From NCBI RefSeq assembly GCF_010998615.1, contig NZ_JAAEAH010000001.1, positions 1 through 64,000 of the forward strand: a stretch of DNA of 64,000 nucleotides. The letters run 5' to 3'. This DNA comes from Myxococcus sp. CA023 (GTDB lineage: Bacteria; Myxococcota; Myxococcia; Myxococcales; Myxococcaceae). A program made the translations under genes and the position numbers. A model generated the notes under the pieces. That model did not search any database. It saw only the letters and a program-made list of their open reading frames with translations, and was not told the origin of the DNA. Numbering within the stretch: the stretch's first letter is position 1; each line of letters starts with the position of its first letter. Of this stretch, positions 48,034-57,204 are shown piece after piece.

Positions 48034-51000
48034 TTGGACAGCAAGCTCCCTCAGGAGTTCGACGACGCCGACGTCGCCATCATCGGCATGGCCGGGCGCT
48101 TTCCCGGCGCTCGAGATGTGGACACGCTCTGGGCCAATCTCCGCGAGGGAGTGGAGTCCATCCGCTTCTTCTCCAAGGAGGAGGCCCGCGCGGCCGGTGT
48201 GCCGGAGGAGCGGCTGGAGGACCCGTCCTTCGTGCGGGCCGCGGCCATCCTTCCGGAGCCGGAGTCGTTCGACGCGGCCTTCTTCGAGATGCCGCCACGC
48301 GAGGCGGAAATCACCGACCCTCAGCACCGTGTCTTCCTGGAGGCGTGCTGGGAGGCGCTCGAGCACGCTGGCTACTCGCCGCGTGACTACGCCGGCGCCA
48401 TCTCCGTGTTCGGCGGCGCCACGCTCAACACGTACCTGTTGATGAACCTGGCGCGGAACCCACGCGTGCTGGAGTCCTTCGAGCCGGTGCAGGTGAACAT
48501 CGGCAACGGGGGCGACTTCCTGGCCACCCGCGTCTCGTACAAGCTCAACCTGAGGGGTGCCAGCCACACCGTGCAGAGCGCGTGCTCCACCTCGCTGGTG
48601 GCGGTGCACCAGGCTTGCCAGAGCCTGCTCAATGGCGAGTGCGACATGGCGCTCGCGGGCGGTGCGTCCGTCAACGTGGGGTTCTTCAATGGGTACCGGC
48701 ACGCGGAGGGCGGCATGGTCTCGCCGGATGGCCACTGCCGGCCTTTCGATGCGAAGGCGCAGGGCACGCTCTTCGGCAGCGGCGTGGGCGTGGTGCTGCT
48801 GAAGAAGCTGCGAGCCGCGGTGCGGGACGGTGACACCATTCACGCCGTCATCAAGGGCACGGCCACCAACAATGACGGTGCGCTGAAGGCGGGCTTCACC
48901 GCGCCCAGCGTGGATGGCCAGGCTCAGGTGGTGGCGGAGGCGCTCGCGGCGTCGGCACTGGAGGCGGATGACATCAGCTACGTGGAGGCCCATGGCACCG
49001 CCACGCCGCTGGGCGACCCCATCGAGGTGCAGGCGCTCACCAAGGCCTTCCGTGCCACCACCCAGCGACGGCGTTTCTGCGCGCTAGGCTCGGTGAAGGG
49101 CAACCTGGGCCACCTGGACGCGGCCGCGGGCATCACGGGCCTGATGAAGACGGTGATGGCGCTGAAGCACGGCGAGCTGCCGCCCAGTCTTCACTACGAG
49201 CGTCCCAACCCAGCCATCGACTTCGACAGCAGCCCGTTCTACGTCAACGCCACGCTCAAGCCCTGGTCCGCGGGGGACTCGCCGCGGCGAGCGGGCGTGA
49301 GTTCCTTCGGCGTGGGTGGTACCAACGCGCACGTGGTGCTGGAGGAGGCTCCCCGGTTGCCCGCGAGTGGACCCTCGCGACGTGCATGGCACCTGTTGCC
49401 TCTGTCGGCCCGGGCGCCCTCGGCGTTGGAGTCGGTCACGACGCGGCTGGTGGAGTCATTGAAGAACCAAGGGGGTGTGAATCTGGCGGACGTGGCCTGG
49501 ACGCTCCAGGCCGGACGCCAACGTTTCCTGCACCGTCGCTTCGTGTTGGCTCGCAGCGCGGAGGATGCGGTCGACGCGCTGTCGCAGCCACAATGCCCTC
49601 GCGTGTTCACGGAGGCGCAAGACGCGGTGGAGCGGTCCGTGGCGTTCCTCTTCCCGGGCCAGGGCTCGCAGCACGTAGACATGGGGCGAGCGCTTTACGA
49701 GGCAGAGCCCGTCTTCCGCGCCGAGGTGGACCGCTGCGCGGAGTTGCTGAAGCCCCACCTGGACGGACTGGACCTGAGGACGGTGCTGTACCCTCAGCCC
49801 GAGGCCGCCGAGGGCAGCGGGACGAAGCTGGCGCAGACGGCGCTCACGCAGCCCGCACTCTTCACGCTGGAGTACGCTACCGCGCGCCTGTGGATGTCGT
49901 GGGGCGTGATGCCGCAGGCGATGCTGGGACACAGCATCGGCGAATACGTGGCGGCGTGCCTCGCGGGTGTCTTCTCGCTGGAGCACGCGCTGAGGTTGGT
50001 GGCCGCGCGTGGCCGGCTCATGCAGGGACTTCCTTCCGGTGCGATGCTGGCGGTGCCCCTGTCCGAGGGCGAGGTTCAGCCGTACCTGCGCGCAGGCGGA
50101 ACCGAGCTCAGTCTTGCGGCCCTCAATGGCCCCATGCAGTGCGTGCTGTCGGGGACGCACCCCGCTGTCGAAGCGGTGCGAAAGCAGCTCCAGGAGGCGG
50201 GGATTCAGTGCCAGCCACTGGTGACGTCGCATGCCTTCCACTCGTCGATGATGGACTCCATCCTCGACGCCTTCGCCGCGCAGGTGGCCACGGTGCCGCT
50301 GGCGGCGCCCACGCTTCCATTCGTCTCCAACGTCACCGGTACCTGGGTGACCGCCGAGCAGGCGACGAGCCCTCGTTACTGGGCCGAGCACCTGCGCGGG
50401 ACGGTGCGCTTCGCGGACGGCTTGCACGCGCTCCTCTCCGACGCCAGGCGAGTGTTGCTGGAGGTAGGCCCGGGCCAGGTGCTGGGGAAGCTGGCGAAGC
50501 GTCACTCCGTCTTCACGGCCTCACACACGGTGCTGGCTTCCATGCCACCGCCCAAGGACGCCGGGGCCACCGCCGGCATGGCGCCGCTGGCCTACGAGAC
50601 GCTCGGCCGGCTGTGGCAAGCGGGCGTCCACGTGGACTGGAAGGGGTTCCATGGCGCGGAGCTTCGATATCGGGTGCCACTTCCCACCTATCCCTTCGAG
50701 CGCCAGCGCTTCTGGATCGAGCCCGCCGCCGTCGAGACCGCGCCTCGGGTCACGACTGCATCCCAGCCCGTGACGTCGGCGCCGGACGCCACGCATCAGG
50801 CATCGCAGGTCGAACCAGGGGGCGAAGCAGTCAGTGCTCGCTCGTATCAGCCGCGCCCGCAGCTTCGCGGTGCGTATGTCATGCCGGGTACGCCGCTCCA
50901 GCGGTCGCTGGTGGAGCTGTGGCAGGAGATGCTGGGCGTGGCGCCCATCGGCATCCAGGACAACTTCTTCGAACTCGGCGGCGACTCGCTCATCGCCGTG

Positions 51001-51228
51001 CAACTCAGTGGCCGCGTCAAGAAGCAGTTGGGCTTGGACCTGCCTGCGTCGAGCCTCTACGAAGGTGTCACCGTGGAGGCCCTGGCGGCGTTGCTGAAGC
51101 CAGCGGAAGCGGAGGGGCAGGAGCGCCGTGAAGAGGCGCCAGCGGCGGATGCTTCGCTCCAGCGTCGCAAGCAGACCCTGGCGCGGCAGCGCAACCTTCG
51201 TCGCTTCGACGACGATGATGATGCGTGA
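48034..51228 (+). CDS. Type I polyketide synthase, KS-AT-ACP
   Basis: A 1064-residue minimal PKS module without reductive domains. KS triad: SACSTSLVAVH (near 185), EAHGTAT, NLGHLDA. AT has GHSIGEY (near 632) and SHAFHSSMMD (near 732), the HAFH signature of malonyl-CoA selectivity. ACP has FFELGGDSLIAVQL (near 984). The tail is basic then acidic (RQRNLRRFDDDDDA) and may mediate docking. The TTG at 48034 (MDSKLPQEFDD), with GGAG 9 bases upstream, is preferred over the longer frame from 47938, which overlaps the upstream gene's stop region. It is convergent with the GNAT gene; the 101-base gap holds a weak hairpin (ggacggc/gccgtcc, 51,251-51,276). Confidence 0.94.
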   Translation: MDSKLPQEFDDADVAIIGMAGRFPGARDVDTLWANLREGVESIRFFSKEEARAAGVPEERLEDPSFVRAAAILPEPESFDAAFFEMPPREAEITDPQHRVFLEACWEALEHAGYSPRDYAGAISVFGGATLNTYLLMNLARNPRVLESFEPVQVNIGNGGDFLATRVSYKLNLRGASHTVQSACSTSLVAVHQACQSLLNGECDMALAGGASVNVGFFNGYRHAEGGMVSPDGHCRPFDAKAQGTLFGSGVGVVLLKKLRAAVRDGDTIHAVIKGTATNNDGALKAGFTAPSVDGQAQVVAEALAASALEADDISYVEAHGTATPLGDPIEVQALTKAFRATTQRRRFCALGSVKGNLGHLDAAAGITGLMKTVMALKHGELPPSLHYERPNPAIDFDSSPFYVNATLKPWSAGDSPRRAGVSSFGVGGTNAHVVLEEAPRLPASGPSRRAWHLLPLSARAPSALESVTTRLVESLKNQGGVNLADVAWTLQAGRQRFLHRRFVLARSAEDAVDALSQPQCPRVFTEAQDAVERSVAFLFPGQGSQHVDMGRALYEAEPVFRAEVDRCAELLKPHLDGLDLRTVLYPQPEAAEGSGTKLAQTALTQPALFTLEYATARLWMSWGVMPQAMLGHSIGEYVAACLAGVFSLEHALRLVAARGRLMQGLPSGAMLAVPLSEGEVQPYLRAGGTELSLAALNGPMQCVLSGTHPAVEAVRKQLQEAGIQCQPLVTSHAFHSSMMDSILDAFAAQVATVPLAAPTLPFVSNVTGTWVTAEQATSPRYWAEHLRGTVRFADGLHALLSDARRVLLEVGPGQVLGKLAKRHSVFTASHTVLASMPPPKDAGATAGMAPLAYETLGRLWQAGVHVDWKGFHGAELRYRVPLPTYPFERQRFWIEPAAVETAPRVTTASQPVTSAPDATHQASQVEPGGEAVSARSYQPRPQLRGAYVMPGTPLQRSLVELWQEMLGVAPIGIQDNFFELGGDSLIAVQLSGRVKKQLGLDLPASSLYEGVTVEALAALLKPAEAEGQERREEAPAADASLQRRKQTLARQRNLRRFDDDDDA

Positions 51229-51329
51229 CCGCTCCACCACTTGCTGTGATGGACGGCTCGCATGGAGGGGCCGTCCCTCGTGGGCTGCGGTTGGGACGGA
51301 GGCGATGCGGAGGTCCTCACCTCGGGGGT

Positions 51330-52568
51330 TCAGGGCGTCTTGCGAATGCGAGCGTTCTGGGGGCCGCTAGCTGCCATGGCCATTGCCACGCGGGAGTAGG
51401 CAGACACGTAGGGCTGAAGCACCGTGCGTGACCAGCGCCCCGGAATCCACAGGTAGCTGTACAGCCCATGCCTGCGCGCGCCACGGCGCCGCTTCGTCTC
51501 GTACCCGCTGGCGCCCAGCCAGAGCTTCTTGACGCCGAGCTCATAGGCCCGGCGCAGGGGCTCGTAGAAGGCGAGGTTGAAGTACAGCGGCGTCTCGGAT
51601 GCCCCGGCCTCGGCGCGGCCGACCCGGTAGAACCACATCTCATCGTTCTTGTGGAGCAGCAGGGAGAAGCCGATGGGGTCGCCGTTCTGGTAGGCGACCA
51701 CGGCCTCGGCCTCGGGCGAGACGTGCTGGTCGAGCGCTGCCCAGAACGTGGAAGGATGGCGGAGGTGCTCGCTGCCATACTTGGAGTAGGTCACCTCGTA
51801 GAACCGCTCCAGTTGCTCCGCCATCTCGCCCATCCGGGAGACGCGCTCGAAGCGAACGCCCGCATCCCGAGCGTGAGCCATCTCCTTCTTGAGCACCCGC
51901 CGGACGTCGCTCTTGAACTGCCCCAGGTAGGCGTCAAAGTTGTCCCCTGGAACGTCCATGACGTTGTCGTCGTAGATGAAGATCTCCTGGAACGTCGCCG
52001 AGGTGAGCGCCTCTCTCAGCGTCGTGTCATCCCGTTCCACGCCGTAGAAGTAGAGCGGCAGCCGCTCGCTGGTGGCGAGCTCCCGGAGCCCTTGGAGGAT
52101 GAGCTCCCGAGCCTGCTTCGCGACGTCCACGGACTGCGCGGCACAGTGGATGCTGCTCCGCATGCTGAGCGGGCTGGTGACGAAAACGCCGCCATCGAAG
52201 CCTGCTCCCGTGCGCCAGGCCACGTTGCGGTAGAGGTCCGCCGCAGCGATGGCCACCCGGCTCCAGGCCGGCCCGTTGGCGAAGCCTTTCTTCCAACTGG
52301 TGAAGAGGAAATGCTCCAGCGAGTAGGGCGTGTAGATGGTCTTGCTACGGGTGATGAAACACGGGCACAGCGCGACGGGAGTGCCCTGCTGATACGCAAT
52401 GGCATATCGCAGGGACAGCTCCCCCCGGGCCATGGCGGACAGGTCGACCGCGTCCAGCATGCGGAACCAGCGCCGGCCGAAGAAGACGCTCGACTCGGAG
52501 GTGAGGGCATCCAGCTCCGCGTCGCTCAGGTGGCTGACGGAGTCGTGGAATTTCAGGGTAAGCGTCAT
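51330..52568 (-). CDS. GNAT-fold / FemAB-like acyltransferase (DUF482 family)
   Basis: A 412-residue soluble protein resembling the DUF482 (peptidogalycan-biosynthesis-like) family, which has a double GNAT fold like FemAB aminoacyl transferases. Typical stretches are FFGRRWFRMLDAV near the N terminus, YSLEHFLFTSWKKGFANGP, then LGQFKSDVRRVLKKEM and EVTYSKYGSEHLRH. The C-terminal GNAT half includes VVAYQNGDPIGFSLLLHKND and YFNLAFYEPLRRAYELG. It may transfer an acyl or aminoacyl group to the NRPS/PKS product, but the family has no firm biochemistry. It lies 31 bases downstream of the glutathione S-transferase gene on the same strand, so the two probably share a transcript. Confidence 0.82.
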   Translation of the reverse strand: MTLTLKFHDSVSHLSDAELDALTSESSVFFGRRWFRMLDAVDLSAMARGELSLRYAIAYQQGTPVALCPCFITRSKTIYTPYSLEHFLFTSWKKGFANGPAWSRVAIAAADLYRNVAWRTGAGFDGGVFVTSPLSMRSSIHCAAQSVDVAKQARELILQGLRELATSERLPLYFYGVERDDTTLREALTSATFQEIFIYDDNVMDVPGDNFDAYLGQFKSDVRRVLKKEMAHARDAGVRFERVSRMGEMAEQLERFYEVTYSKYGSEHLRHPSTFWAALDQHVSPEAEAVVAYQNGDPIGFSLLLHKNDEMWFYRVGRAEAGASETPLYFNLAFYEPLRRAYELGVKKLWLGASGYETKRRRGARRHGLYSYLWIPGRWSRTVLQPYVSAYSRVAMAMAASGPQNARIRKTP

Positions 52569-52599
52569 GGCCGGAGGGCTTCGTCGGGCGCGGATCCGC

Positions 52600-53286
52600 T
52601 CAGCCGTTGAGGAGCTGGACGGCGGGGTGCCGCTTGGGGCTGGCGAGGTGCCGCGCGAGGTTGGGGCGCTGCTTCATGCGCTCGAAGAACCCGAACAGCC
52701 CAGGGTAGGTGCTCTCCAGGAGATCCTGGAGGCCATTGTCCACGAGCAGCTCCAGGAAGCCGAAGACGCTGGTGTCCGCCACCGTCACGGAGGGGCCGAC
52801 GAAGAAGCCATCGCCACTGCCGTTGCTCTTCAGCAGCCGCTCGAAGTGCCCGAGCCACTGCGGCAGTTCCTCGCCCAGGATGATGGGGAGCTGCTCGGAG
52901 AGCTGATCCGGCGTGAGCGAGGTCAGGCTGCGCGCGCGCGCCGTCACTTCCTCGACGCCGTCGATGATCATGTCGCAGGCGGCGGTCTCCCGCGCATCCT
53001 TCCCATAGAGGCCGCGGGTGCGCGCGACGTGACGCAAGATGGCCAGGCTCTGTACCACGCGGAAGCCGTCCGGCTCCTCCCACAGCGGCACCTTGTCGAA
53101 GGCCAGCATGCCAGCCGCCTTGATGGCCTCGAAGGCCGGTGTCTTCACCTTGGCCTGCACGTCATAGGTGCCCAGGTCGATGTCCTCGTACTCCGTTCCG
53201 GACTCGGCGAGCAGCAGGCGGATCTTCTCAGCGACGCCTCGACCCGTGAAATACGACAGGCGCGGCAATGATGATTGAGCGTTCAT
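52600..53286 (-). CDS. Glutathione S-transferase-like protein
   Basis: A 228-residue protein with the classic two-domain GST layout. The N-terminal thioredoxin-like half has the active-site region SYFTGRGVAEKIRLLLAESG (residues about 11-30) and the glutathione-binding VPLWEEPDGFRVVQSLAILR (cis-Pro-like and QS motif, near 66-85). The all-helical C-terminal half contains PSVTVADTSVFGFLELL. It resembles the sigma/alpha-type cytosolic GSTs rather than bacterial beta GSTs. The start at 53286 faces a short divergent promoter shared with the LanB-like gene. Roles in detoxification, self-protection or thiol conjugation during biosynthesis are all possible. Confidence 0.88.
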   Translation of the reverse strand: MNAQSSLPRLSYFTGRGVAEKIRLLLAESGTEYEDIDLGTYDVQAKVKTPAFEAIKAAGMLAFDKVPLWEEPDGFRVVQSLAILRHVARTRGLYGKDARETAACDMIIDGVEEVTARARSLTSLTPDQLSEQLPIILGEELPQWLGHFERLLKSNGSGDGFFVGPSVTVADTSVFGFLELLVDNGLQDLLESTYPGLFGFFERMKQRPNLARHLASPKRHPAVQLLNG

Positions 53287-53357
53287 ACAGGGTTCGTGGT
53301 TGGAAGGGAGAGGCTCTATACTAGAGTAAACGTATTATTCGGAAGGGGCAGACTTCC
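53287..53357. promoter_or_regulatory. Short divergent promoter with 13-base inverted repeat
   Basis: Only 71 bases separate the divergent GST and LanB-like genes. In the middle is the inverted repeat ctcta-tac-tagag (53,314-53,326), which contains a -10-like tatact and could combine a promoter with an operator. GGAAGGGG (53,341-53,348) is the ribosome site for the TTG start at 53,358. Confidence 0.5.
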
Positions 53358-55694
53358 TTGACTGGTGTATCCGAGCCTCTGGATTCCGCGAAGCCCGAAG
53401 CACCCGCGCTCGTCTCCCTTGCACCAGGAATGGCCCTGTGGCCTTGGGCCGCGCTGCGTGGCGCCGGCTTTCCCGCTCAGGATGCGCTCCGGCTCGCGGC
53501 TCCGACAGCGGCTTCCGCCGCTGATACATGGCTCGCGTCAGGGGTTGAGACACCCGGTGACGCATTGCGCACCGCGTTCGACTCGGACCTGCTGGGTATC
53601 AGCGCGGAGCTGCGCTCGCTGGCGGGGGCGTCCCACCTGTGCGAGGCCCTCCTGTGGCAGAACCGCCATGCCTACAAGACGGGCGTGGAGCCGCTGGCGG
53701 CCCTTCCCGCCACCGCTCGGAATAGCAAGGCCCGGCAGCGTGAGCGGCTGGTGGCCTCCTACGTCCAGCGCTACAGCACCAAGAACGACACCATCGGCTT
53801 CTTTGGTCCCGTGGGCTGGGCCCGGCTCACTTCGTCGAATGAAGGGCTGCGCTGGACGCCCGGGCAGCGGCTCGTCTCCCGGCGCGCGGTCTATTTCGAG
53901 ACGTGGTGCCTGGATGCGCTCAGCGCCGCCCTGGCGCGCGACGCGTCCCTGCGTCACTGGGCACCGCCCCGGCTGTTGCCATACTTCCGGCTGGAGGGGC
54001 ACGTGCTTCACGGCCCCATGCCGACGCCGGTGGAGCTGGGCCCGGAGCAGGCGCTGCTCCTGTCGCGGTGTGATGGCTCGGCCAGCGCCGTGAGCATCGC
54101 GCGGGAGCTCACGGCCGGTGATTCACCTGCCTTCGCCTCACAGGATGAAATCTTCACGGCGCTCGAACAGGCGGTGGGTTTCGGTGTCCTGGTCTGGGGC
54201 TGGGAGGTGCCGCTCGTCATCCGGCCCGAGGTGGTGCTGCGCGGTGCGTTGATGGCCATCGAGGATGCAGACGCGCGGGCCCGTGCGCTGGCGCCGCTGG
54301 AGCGTCTGGAGCGCGCGCGGGCCGCTGTCGAAGCCGCGGCAGGGACGCCCACGGCCTTGGATGCCGCGGTCGCGGAGCTGGAGGCTGTGTTCCAGGAGGT
54401 GACGGGGGCGCCGCCGACGCGCGCGGCGGGCCAGACGTATGCCTCGCGGACGCTCATCTACGAGGACTGTGAGCGCGACGGCGCGTTGGTGCTGGGCGCT
54501 CCGGTGATTGGCCGGCTCGGAGCCGTGCTGGAGCTGGTGCTGACCGGAGCGCGGTGGCTGGTGGGGGAGGTGACACGGGGAACGCGCGCGGGCCTGGATG
54601 CGCTCTTCGACCGGTTGTCCGAAGGCGGCGCACCCGTGTCGCTCACCGCGCTCCAACTCGCCTTCGTCCAGGGACTCAAGGACCCGGCCTCTGAAGCGGA
54701 GCTGATGCCCGTGGCCAAGGCCGTCGCCGAGCATCGCCGGCGCTGGCGTGAGCTCTTTGCCCTGGAGCCGGAGGTCCGCCGCCAGACGCGCACCGTCGAT
54801 TCGCTCCGGCCCCGCGTGCGCGAGGCCTTCGGCGAGGTGGGCCCGGCGTGGCGAAGCCGCTGGCACGCCTCACCGGACGTGATGATTGACGCGGCCAGTG
54901 AGGAGGCCGTTCGTGCCGGGGACTACCAGTTGGTGCTGGGCGAGCTGCATTTGTGCAACAGCATCTCCTCGCTCTTCGTGGAACAGCACCCGGCGCCCGA
55001 GGAACTCTTCGCGCTCGCGGAGCGGTGTGCCACCGGGGCCGACGTGGTGCCCGTGTTCCCGAAGTCCGAGTGGAGCCAGCGGACGCTACCGTGCCTCTTC
55101 CCGCGAGACAGCCTCTACTACCTCTCCGGGCAGGAGCCGCCGCCCCAGCCGGGCGCTCGCGCGCTCCGCGTGGGGGACATGGTGGTGGAGCGGCGTGACG
55201 GCACGCTGGAGGTCCTCGACCGCGTGAGCGGGCGCCGCTTCGGCCTGATGGAGTTCATGGCCGTGTTCCTGGAGCAGCGCTGCGCCAGCATCTTCGACCT
55301 GGCGCTGGCCGATGACTACTCGCCTCGGGTGACGGTGGATGGCGTGGTCGTCGCCCGTGAGCGCTGGAGCGCGCCTGCTTCCGAGCTGGGCTTCGCCGGA
55401 CTCGCGGACCCGATGGCGCAATGGCTGGAGGCCCGGCGTTGGCAGCAGGGACTGGGCATTCCGCGCTTCGCGTTCTTCAAGGTGGCGACGGAGCGCAAGC
55501 CGTGCTTCGTGGACTTCGACAGCCCCTTGCTGGTGGAGATGATGGCGAAGCTGGTGCGGCGCACGGCGGAGGAGTCGCCGGCTTCACGCGTCCAGTTCTC
55601 GGAGATGCTGCCGGACCCTGAGCACCTCTGGCTCACCGACGCGGCTCAGCGCTGCTACACGAGCGAGCTGCGGATGGTCTGCGAGATGTCTTGA
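53358..55694 (+). CDS. Lantibiotic dehydratase (LanB N-terminal domain)-like protein
   Basis: A 778-residue protein of the lantibiotic-dehydratase superfamily. LanB enzymes use glutamyl-tRNA to glutamylate Ser/Thr before elimination, and related PEARL enzymes use aminoacyl-tRNA to extend peptides. The best signature is ASYVQRYSTKNDTIGFFGP (near residue 130), matching the conserved N-terminal block. Other family-like stretches are VLGELHLCNSISSLF (near 530), VFPKSEWSQRTLPCLFPRD and, late, FAFFKVATERKPCFVDFDSP. No separate SpaB-type elimination domain is visible, and the length is between the N-terminal domain alone and a full LanB. No precursor peptide gene was found nearby. The start is TTG at 53358. 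Its partner is the ATP-grasp gene 55 bases downstream. It could act on the NRPS product or on a distant peptide. Confidence 0.78.
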   Translation: MTGVSEPLDSAKPEAPALVSLAPGMALWPWAALRGAGFPAQDALRLAAPTAASAADTWLASGVETPGDALRTAFDSDLLGISAELRSLAGASHLCEALLWQNRHAYKTGVEPLAALPATARNSKARQRERLVASYVQRYSTKNDTIGFFGPVGWARLTSSNEGLRWTPGQRLVSRRAVYFETWCLDALSAALARDASLRHWAPPRLLPYFRLEGHVLHGPMPTPVELGPEQALLLSRCDGSASAVSIARELTAGDSPAFASQDEIFTALEQAVGFGVLVWGWEVPLVIRPEVVLRGALMAIEDADARARALAPLERLERARAAVEAAAGTPTALDAAVAELEAVFQEVTGAPPTRAAGQTYASRTLIYEDCERDGALVLGAPVIGRLGAVLELVLTGARWLVGEVTRGTRAGLDALFDRLSEGGAPVSLTALQLAFVQGLKDPASEAELMPVAKAVAEHRRRWRELFALEPEVRRQTRTVDSLRPRVREAFGEVGPAWRSRWHASPDVMIDAASEEAVRAGDYQLVLGELHLCNSISSLFVEQHPAPEELFALAERCATGADVVPVFPKSEWSQRTLPCLFPRDSLYYLSGQEPPPQPGARALRVGDMVVERRDGTLEVLDRVSGRRFGLMEFMAVFLEQRCASIFDLALADDYSPRVTVDGVVVARERWSAPASELGFAGLADPMAQWLEARRWQQGLGIPRFAFFKVATERKPCFVDFDSPLLVEMMAKLVRRTAEESPASRVQFSEMLPDPEHLWLTDAAQRCYTSELRMVCEMS

Positions 55695-55749
55695 CCAGCC
55701 CGCGGCCATTCAACGGTTTCACCCCTTTTCATGAAGGAGCCGTACGCCC

Positions 55750-57189
55750 ATGAGCGTGCCCGAGCCGATTCCCGGCGGACCATTCCCTCCAGAAGTCAAA
55801 GCGCTGCACGGCCAGCTTTCCCCTGCCGCCGCTGCGTTCCTGGAGTTCGCAGAGCGCGTCCCCGAGGCCCTGTCGCGCCATACGTTCAAGCCGCACGAGG
55901 CGTCGCCGTTCATCACCTATGAGCTGCATGCGTGGCCCACCTTCGTGGAGGGCCCGGTTGCACGGCAGATGCGGGAGGTCGCCCCGGCGCTCTGCCGGCT
56001 CATCAAGCGGGCCCCCCGGCGCCTGCTGGGGGCCACGGATCGCGCGGCGGCGTTCTACGGGCTGCCGCATGAGCGGGCGCACGCGGCGCTCGAGGCCCTG
56101 GCGCGGACGGATGACGCCCGCGGAGCCATTGGCCGTGGTGACTTCATCCATGACGGCACGGCCTTCAAGTGCGTGGAGTTCAACCTGACCGCGGGTGTCG
56201 GGGGCTGGGAGACGGCCATCCACGTCCAACAGGTGCTGGCGCAGCCCGCGATGCAGCGCTTCGCCATGGAGCAACGGCTGCGTGTCCGTCAGCCGCGGAC
56301 GCTGCGCGACTTCTTCTCCAACCTCGTCGATACCGTGCGGCGCGACATCGACTGGGAAGGGGAGTGCAACATCGGAATCCTCTTCACCCCGAGCACCTTG
56401 CCGGAAGCAGGCCCGGCGGAGCAGGTGAGCCGGTTCTTCACCGCCCAGCTCCAGGAACTCCTCCAGCCCGAAGGCGCGCGCGGCGAGGTCCTCCTGGCCG
56501 CCTATGGCTCGGTGGAATCCGAGCCCGGCGCCCGCCTCACGCTCCGGGGCAAGCGGCTGCACGCGGTTGTGGAGTACGACGCGCGAGACAGGCTGGCGAT
56601 GGCGGGAGCGACCTACGTCGCGCAGGCCCAGGCCGCGTTCGATGCCCGAACGGTCAGTCTCCTCAATGGCCCGGCGCAGGATGTGCTCGACGACAAGCGC
56701 AACCTCGCGCTGCTCTGGGAGCACGTGACATCGCCCGCGCTGTCGGATGCGGAACGGGAGTTGGTGCGTCGGCACGTGCCCTGGTCATGCCGGGTCGAAC
56801 GGACGCACGTCGAGCGGGACGGGGCGCGGTACCTGGTTCCGGAGCTGCTGGCCTCGCAACGCGAGTCCCTGGTCCTCAAGCCGGGTCGGGACTACGGCGG
56901 CGAGTCCGTGCTGGTGGGCGGGGCGACTTCCGCCGACGTGTGGGACACGGCTGTGCGCAAGGCGCTCGACGTGGGCGGCTGGGTGGCGCAGGAGCGCGTG
57001 CACCCGACGCCCCTCCACGCGCTGGGTCCGGAAGGCACGGTGGTGCCCTACAGCGCTGTCTGGGGACTCTTTGTGCTCGGAGAGACCTACGGCGGGCACT
57101 TCCTCCGCATGTGCCCCATGCGGCGGGGCACCGGCGTGGTGAACGTCGCGCAGGGCGCCATCGTGGGCGCCCTCATCGAACTGGAGTGA
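55750..57189 (+). CDS. Circularly permuted ATP-grasp enzyme
   Basis: A 479-residue enzyme that looks like a circularly permuted ATP-grasp ligase. The nucleotide-binding part is LVLKPGRDYGGESVLVGG (near residue 375) followed by VGGWVAQERVHPTPLHAL. Earlier conserved-looking blocks are KCVEFNLTAGVGGWETA (near 137), DWEGECNIGILF (near 200) and LLNGPAQDVLDDKRNLALLW (near 305). Such enzymes join a carboxylate to an amine via an acylphosphate. The ATG at 55750 has GAAGGAG upstream. It is co-transcribed with the LanB-like gene and converges on the JmjC gene, with 15 bases between the stops. The pairing suggests joint modification of an amino-acid-containing substrate (inference). Confidence 0.75.
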   Translation: MSVPEPIPGGPFPPEVKALHGQLSPAAAAFLEFAERVPEALSRHTFKPHEASPFITYELHAWPTFVEGPVARQMREVAPALCRLIKRAPRRLLGATDRAAAFYGLPHERAHAALEALARTDDARGAIGRGDFIHDGTAFKCVEFNLTAGVGGWETAIHVQQVLAQPAMQRFAMEQRLRVRQPRTLRDFFSNLVDTVRRDIDWEGECNIGILFTPSTLPEAGPAEQVSRFFTAQLQELLQPEGARGEVLLAAYGSVESEPGARLTLRGKRLHAVVEYDARDRLAMAGATYVAQAQAAFDARTVSLLNGPAQDVLDDKRNLALLWEHVTSPALSDAERELVRRHVPWSCRVERTHVERDGARYLVPELLASQRESLVLKPGRDYGGESVLVGGATSADVWDTAVRKALDVGGWVAQERVHPTPLHALGPEGTVVPYSAVWGLFVLGETYGGHFLRMCPMRRGTGVVNVAQGAIVGALIELE

Positions 57190-57204
57190 GGCTTCAGGGC
57201 CGCG

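Noticed and set aside
51251-51276. Strong rho-independent terminator between convergent genes
   Set aside because: The hairpin arms are only 7 bases and no T-run follows on either strand, so it is at most a weak structure.
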